Source: Minisyncoccota bacterium
Lineage (GTDB): Bacteria > Patescibacteriota > Minisyncoccia > UBA6257 > 1-14-0-10-40-38
Assembly: GCA_020052135.1 (NCBI GenBank)
Contig: JAGVPS010000050.1
Location: forward strand, 1-6,147
Direction of reading: 5' to 3'
Length of the DNA stretch: 6,147 bases
The stretch's first letter is position 1, and the number at the start of each line of letters is the position of its first letter. Under the pieces are notes generated by a model, which ran no database searches, was not told where the DNA came from, and saw only the letters and a list, made by a program, of their open reading frames with translations. The position numbers were made by a program, and so were the translations under genes. Shown here in pieces: positions 3,897 to 6,147 of the stretch.

Positions 3897-6147
3897 TTAT
3901 TCAACATTTAGCGCCGCTCGGGTAATAGGCCCCACAAAGCCCGTGGGAGAAATTCCTTTTGAGGCTTGATAGAGGATTACCGCTCCCCGCGTCACGTTGC
4001 CGAAGAAGCCGGGCGAGACGCCCGCAGGCAGTACAAGAAACCCTTTTTCTTGCAAAATTGTCTGGAGGGTGACTACCTCAGATCCTTGACTGCCTAGCGC
4101 GAGACTTGAAGTAATGTGAACCTTCACTCCAGCTGACGGCGGCGTGACTGTTCCTGGCGCTGGAGTAGATACGCTTTCACTGCTCAAGGCTTTCAAAGCA
4201 GCGCGCGTAAGTGTTCCTACATACCCGGTTGCCGGAAGTCCTTTCGCGCTTTGGAAAGCTATCACGGCTTTTTGAGTTGCTGGTCCAAAGTAGACAGATT
4301 CATTTCCCGGAGAACCAGGGCCCGTTGCCGCAATTTTATACCCTGCGACATTGAGCACTATTTGCAAAACTTGTACACTCGTCCCCTGCGAACCGAGGAA
4401 GAGATCGGTGGTGATTGATTGCGCGGCTGCAAGCGCGGTATTTACAGCGGCTGTTGCAGCTGCACCTGCTTGCACCTCAGTTCCTAGAACTCCGCCACCA
4501 ACAAAGGTGACTGTGGCGCTTGTGCTATTTCCCTTGGCATCGGTGGAAATAATAGTGCACGTATATGTTTTTTTCTCAATGCCAAAAAAGGTACTGATGT
4601 TCGTGGTAATGTTGTTCGGCTGGACAATCGTTATATTATCTCCACAATCAAGCTTTGTAGACGCGGGTTCATCCGTTGTCCAGGTAATAGTAACCGCCTT
4701 TTCTCCGATAATGGTAGCGAGGAGGTCAGTGAGTACGGGTGGGGTTGAGTCTATAGGTTCAGATCCGTCACTTGAGCTTCCGGCAGAAGAATTATCCGGA
4801 GTTTCTGGCCCTGGCGTACTTGAATCTGATGGAGGTGGAGGTGTTCCTCCGCCACCGCCTGATGGCGGGGGTGTTCCGCCACTGCTACCGTCGCCTGATC
4901 CTGGAGGAGGTTGTTGTGTAGGTGCGGTTCCTCCTTGCTGAGTTTCACCTGATGGGGGTGGTGGCGGAGGTGGGGGAGGTTCAGTTGGAGGTGGTGGAAT
5001 TTGTTCGACATCAGTCCGAGTTTCTGTGGTTGGAGTGGTACCCTCTCCTCCACCCTGTGGAGGACCAATGACTACAATACTATCCGATGGGGGTGGAGTA
5101 GACTCTGTGCGCGGTTCTTCTGGGGGAGCCACACCTACTCGCGCAAGATAATTGCTAAACTTTATAAAACCAGTAACGGTTTTTTCCTCAGTATCTACAA
5201 CTGACTGTGGCGCAAACCGCCAAGCTTCAGAATCGGGATCCCAAAATACAACTCGAAGACGAGACTCATTTTTAATCCCATTCACATATGGAATTTGGAT
5301 GATGGAAACGCCATTTTGAATACTGGACACCGGACTCCCTGCCGGCGTATAGAAACCGATTTCATATACGGGCCCTTTGAGCGCAGGGGAGGATTCAACA
5401 AAAGAACTCACCCGTATTTCAAAGTTGCCCGGGATACTATTTGCTGGTACGGAAACCCGCATGCCATTTGCGAGCGCAACCGTTGCGCTCTTGCCACCCT
5501 GAAATTCAGCCTTCGCATCTGCGGGTAAAAAAGCAACTTCTAAGAACCATAAATCTTGCTCGATTGATGCGCCGTCACTGAGCTTGAGCAACACCACTTC
5601 TTTAGTTTTATATGAGAGCGTGGATCCTATTATTTTTTTAGCGGCTTTGAGATGCCATACATCCCCCGCGGCAAGACGAAGCGTGTACCTGCCATCCTTG
5701 CCAGTTGTCGTTTGTGCCTGACGCCCCGCATCAGACCACGCGTACACCGTAGAACCTTCATCAAAAAGATGAACTCGTCCCGTAACAGTTGCCGTCGGCC
5801 GCTTAAAAGCAAATTTGATATTTGCGAGCTCCCCGTTCTTTACCGTTAAGCTTCTCACTTCGGGAGTAACAAGCTCGCTCACCGGCGCGGAATACGCGCT
5901 TACCGAATAGCTCCCTGCGGGAACCGGTGATGCGTAAAACCCATTTACATCTACCTCTGCCGACGAAACATAGGAACCGTCTTTCGCAAAAATATTAATG
6001 ATATTAATAAGCGCCTTTTTTAAAAAACCTCCCTCGGGTGCAGACACGCGCCCCATAATAATCGCCCCATACCGATCGAGTGTTATGTCCCCTGCAACCG
6101 AAACGTCTGACGAGATAAGCGTGATAGGTGCGGTAATTTTCGGCGAA
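3897..6147 (-). CDS. Large modular cell-surface protein with two C-terminal peptidoglycan-binding repeats (N-terminus beyond window)
   Basis: The frame stays open to the right edge, so the ATG at 6056 is probably internal; 30 more codons (SPKITAPITLISSDVSV onward) precede it. Residues below count from that ATG. Two carboxypeptidase-regulatory-like beta sandwiches come first (to about 84, and 87-172; DVNGFYASPVPAGSYSVSAY and GKDGRYTLRLAAGDVWHL are their cores). A ZU5-like domain follows (about 183-310; VSVPANSIP, VYEIGFYTPAG, FIKFSNYLA). A Pro/Gly/Ser/Thr linker spans 311-437. An Fn3-like domain (438-520) has ITWTTDEPAST and ISTDAKGNST. Two PG_binding_1 repeats close the protein (552-622 and 651-717; LGSQG, YFGPATQKAVIAFQ, FFGNVTRGAVILYQ). 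The only two cysteines in these 719 residues (471 and 500) lie in the Fn3-like domain and may form a disulfide, fitting export. Inferred role: an exported protein bound to the cell wall, presenting adhesion-type domains. No enzyme motif is visible. It is first of three same-strand genes. Confidence 0.9.
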   Translation of the reverse strand, partial: SPKITAPITLISSDVSVAGDITLDRYGAIIMGRVSAPEGGFLKKALINIINIFAKDGSYVSSAEVDVNGFYASPVPAGSYSVSAYSAPVSELVTPEVRSLTVKNGELANIKFAFKRPTATVTGRVHLFDEGSTVYAWSDAGRQAQTTTGKDGRYTLRLAAGDVWHLKAAKKIIGSTLSYKTKEVVLLKLSDGASIEQDLWFLEVAFLPADAKAEFQGGKSATVALANGMRVSVPANSIPGNFEIRVSSFVESSPALKGPVYEIGFYTPAGSPVSSIQNGVSIIQIPYVNGIKNESRLRVVFWDPDSEAWRFAPQSVVDTEEKTVTGFIKFSNYLARVGVAPPEEPRTESTPPPSDSIVVIGPPQGGGEGTTPTTETRTDVEQIPPPPTEPPPPPPPPPSGETQQGGTAPTQQPPPGSGDGSSGGTPPPSGGGGGTPPPPSDSSTPGPETPDNSSAGSSSDGSEPIDSTPPVLTDLLATIIGEKAVTITWTTDEPASTKLDCGDNITIVQPNNITTNISTFFGIEKKTYTCTIISTDAKGNSTSATVTFVGGGVLGTEVQAGAAATAAVNTALAAAQSITTDLFLGSQGTSVQVLQIVLNVAGYKIAATGPGSPGNESVYFGPATQKAVIAFQSAKGLPATGYVGTLTRAALKALSSESVSTPAPGTVTPPSAGVKVHITSSLALGSQGSEVVTLQTILQEKGFLVLPAGVSPGFFGNVTRGAVILYQASKGISPTGFVGPITRAALNVE
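3906..4106 (-). other. Peptidoglycan-binding repeat 2 (PG_binding_1-like), C-terminal
   Basis: Residues 651-717 of the surface protein. The order LALGSQGSEVVTLQTIL, then GFFGNVTRGAVILYQ, then GISPTGFVGPITRAAL follows the usual three-helix peptidoglycan-binding fold. It ends two residues before the stop codon. Confidence 0.9.
4191..4403 (-). other. Peptidoglycan-binding repeat 1 (PG_binding_1-like)
   Basis: Residues 552-622 of the surface protein. LFLGSQGTSVQVLQIVL, then YFGPATQKAVIAFQ, then GLPATGYVGTLTRAAL match repeat 2 block by block. It carries an extra GPGSPGNE loop that repeat 2 lacks. A short Pro/Ser/Thr spacer (about 625-645) separates the two repeats. Confidence 0.9.
4746..5126 (-). 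repeat. Pro/Gly-rich low-complexity linker of the surface protein
   Basis: Residues 311-437 are almost entirely P, G, S, T, E, Q and D, with runs of up to nine prolines (360-368) and six glycines. It joins the ZU5-like part to the Fn3-like and wall-binding part and probably forms an extended wall-spanning stalk. On the plus strand the same DNA is strongly G-rich, notably 4951-5000. Long open frames on the other frames here are by-products of the biased composition. Confidence 0.9.

Noticed and set aside
4351..4941. Plus-strand open frame of 196 codons opposite the surface protein
   Set aside because: It mirrors the Pro/Gly-rich linker and neighbouring repeats, which are recognisable only in the minus-strand frame. 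Biased composition removes stop codons on the other strand.
4751..5068. Second minus-strand frame of 105 codons (His/Leu/Gln-rich)
   Set aside because: It is a shifted reading of the low-complexity linker. The main frame continues through with recognised domains on both sides.

Overview
The window looks like a piece of genome from a Patescibacteria/CPR bacterium, most likely a Parcubacteria-type lineage. This is inferred from four things: a LeuRS with an unusual variant of its catalytic core, a large secreted protein ending in two peptidoglycan-binding repeats of the kind common in that group, AT-rich heptanucleotide tandem repeats, and a dispersed short GC-rich hairpin repeat. TGA ends one gene as a normal stop, which argues against the lineages that recode TGA as glycine.

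Layout, left to right. (1) Positions 1-777, minus strand: the N-terminal 259 codons of leucyl-tRNA synthetase, running off the left edge. Where the CP1 editing domain should begin, the reading frame changes into what looks like the first strand and oxyanion loop of an RBBP9/YdeN-like alpha/beta hydrolase. (2) Positions 778-1050: a divergent intergenic region with a hairpin repeat just upstream of leuS and weak promoter candidates for both directions. (3) Positions 1051-1716, plus strand: an unrecognised protein with about six membrane segments, with a good ribosome-binding site and a strong intrinsic terminator. (4) Positions about 1770-1873: a cluster of nested palindromes resembling the end of an IS200/IS605-type element or a related non-autonomous element. 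It reaches into the 3' end of the next gene. (5) Positions 1864-2730, minus strand: a TatD-family metal-dependent hydrolase carrying two in-frame heptanucleotide repeat arrays, with a second copy of the hairpin repeat just upstream of its start. (6) Positions 2812-3831, minus strand: an AI-2E/PerM-family membrane protein. (7) Positions 3897-6147, minus strand: a large modular cell-surface protein whose N-terminus lies beyond the right edge. Its order is carboxypeptidase-regulatory-like domains, a ZU5-like domain, a Pro/Gly linker, a fibronectin-III-like domain and two peptidoglycan-binding repeats.

The three genes on the minus strand from 6147 down to 1864 lie in one direction with gaps of 65 and 81 bases and could be transcribed together, but no shared pathway is evident. 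The plus-strand membrane protein is an isolated transcription unit, convergent with tatD and divergent from leuS. The observations most worth following are the LeuRS-hydrolase junction, the heptamer arrays inside tatD, the repeat copies placed just upstream of two start codons, and the palindrome cluster between the convergent genes.
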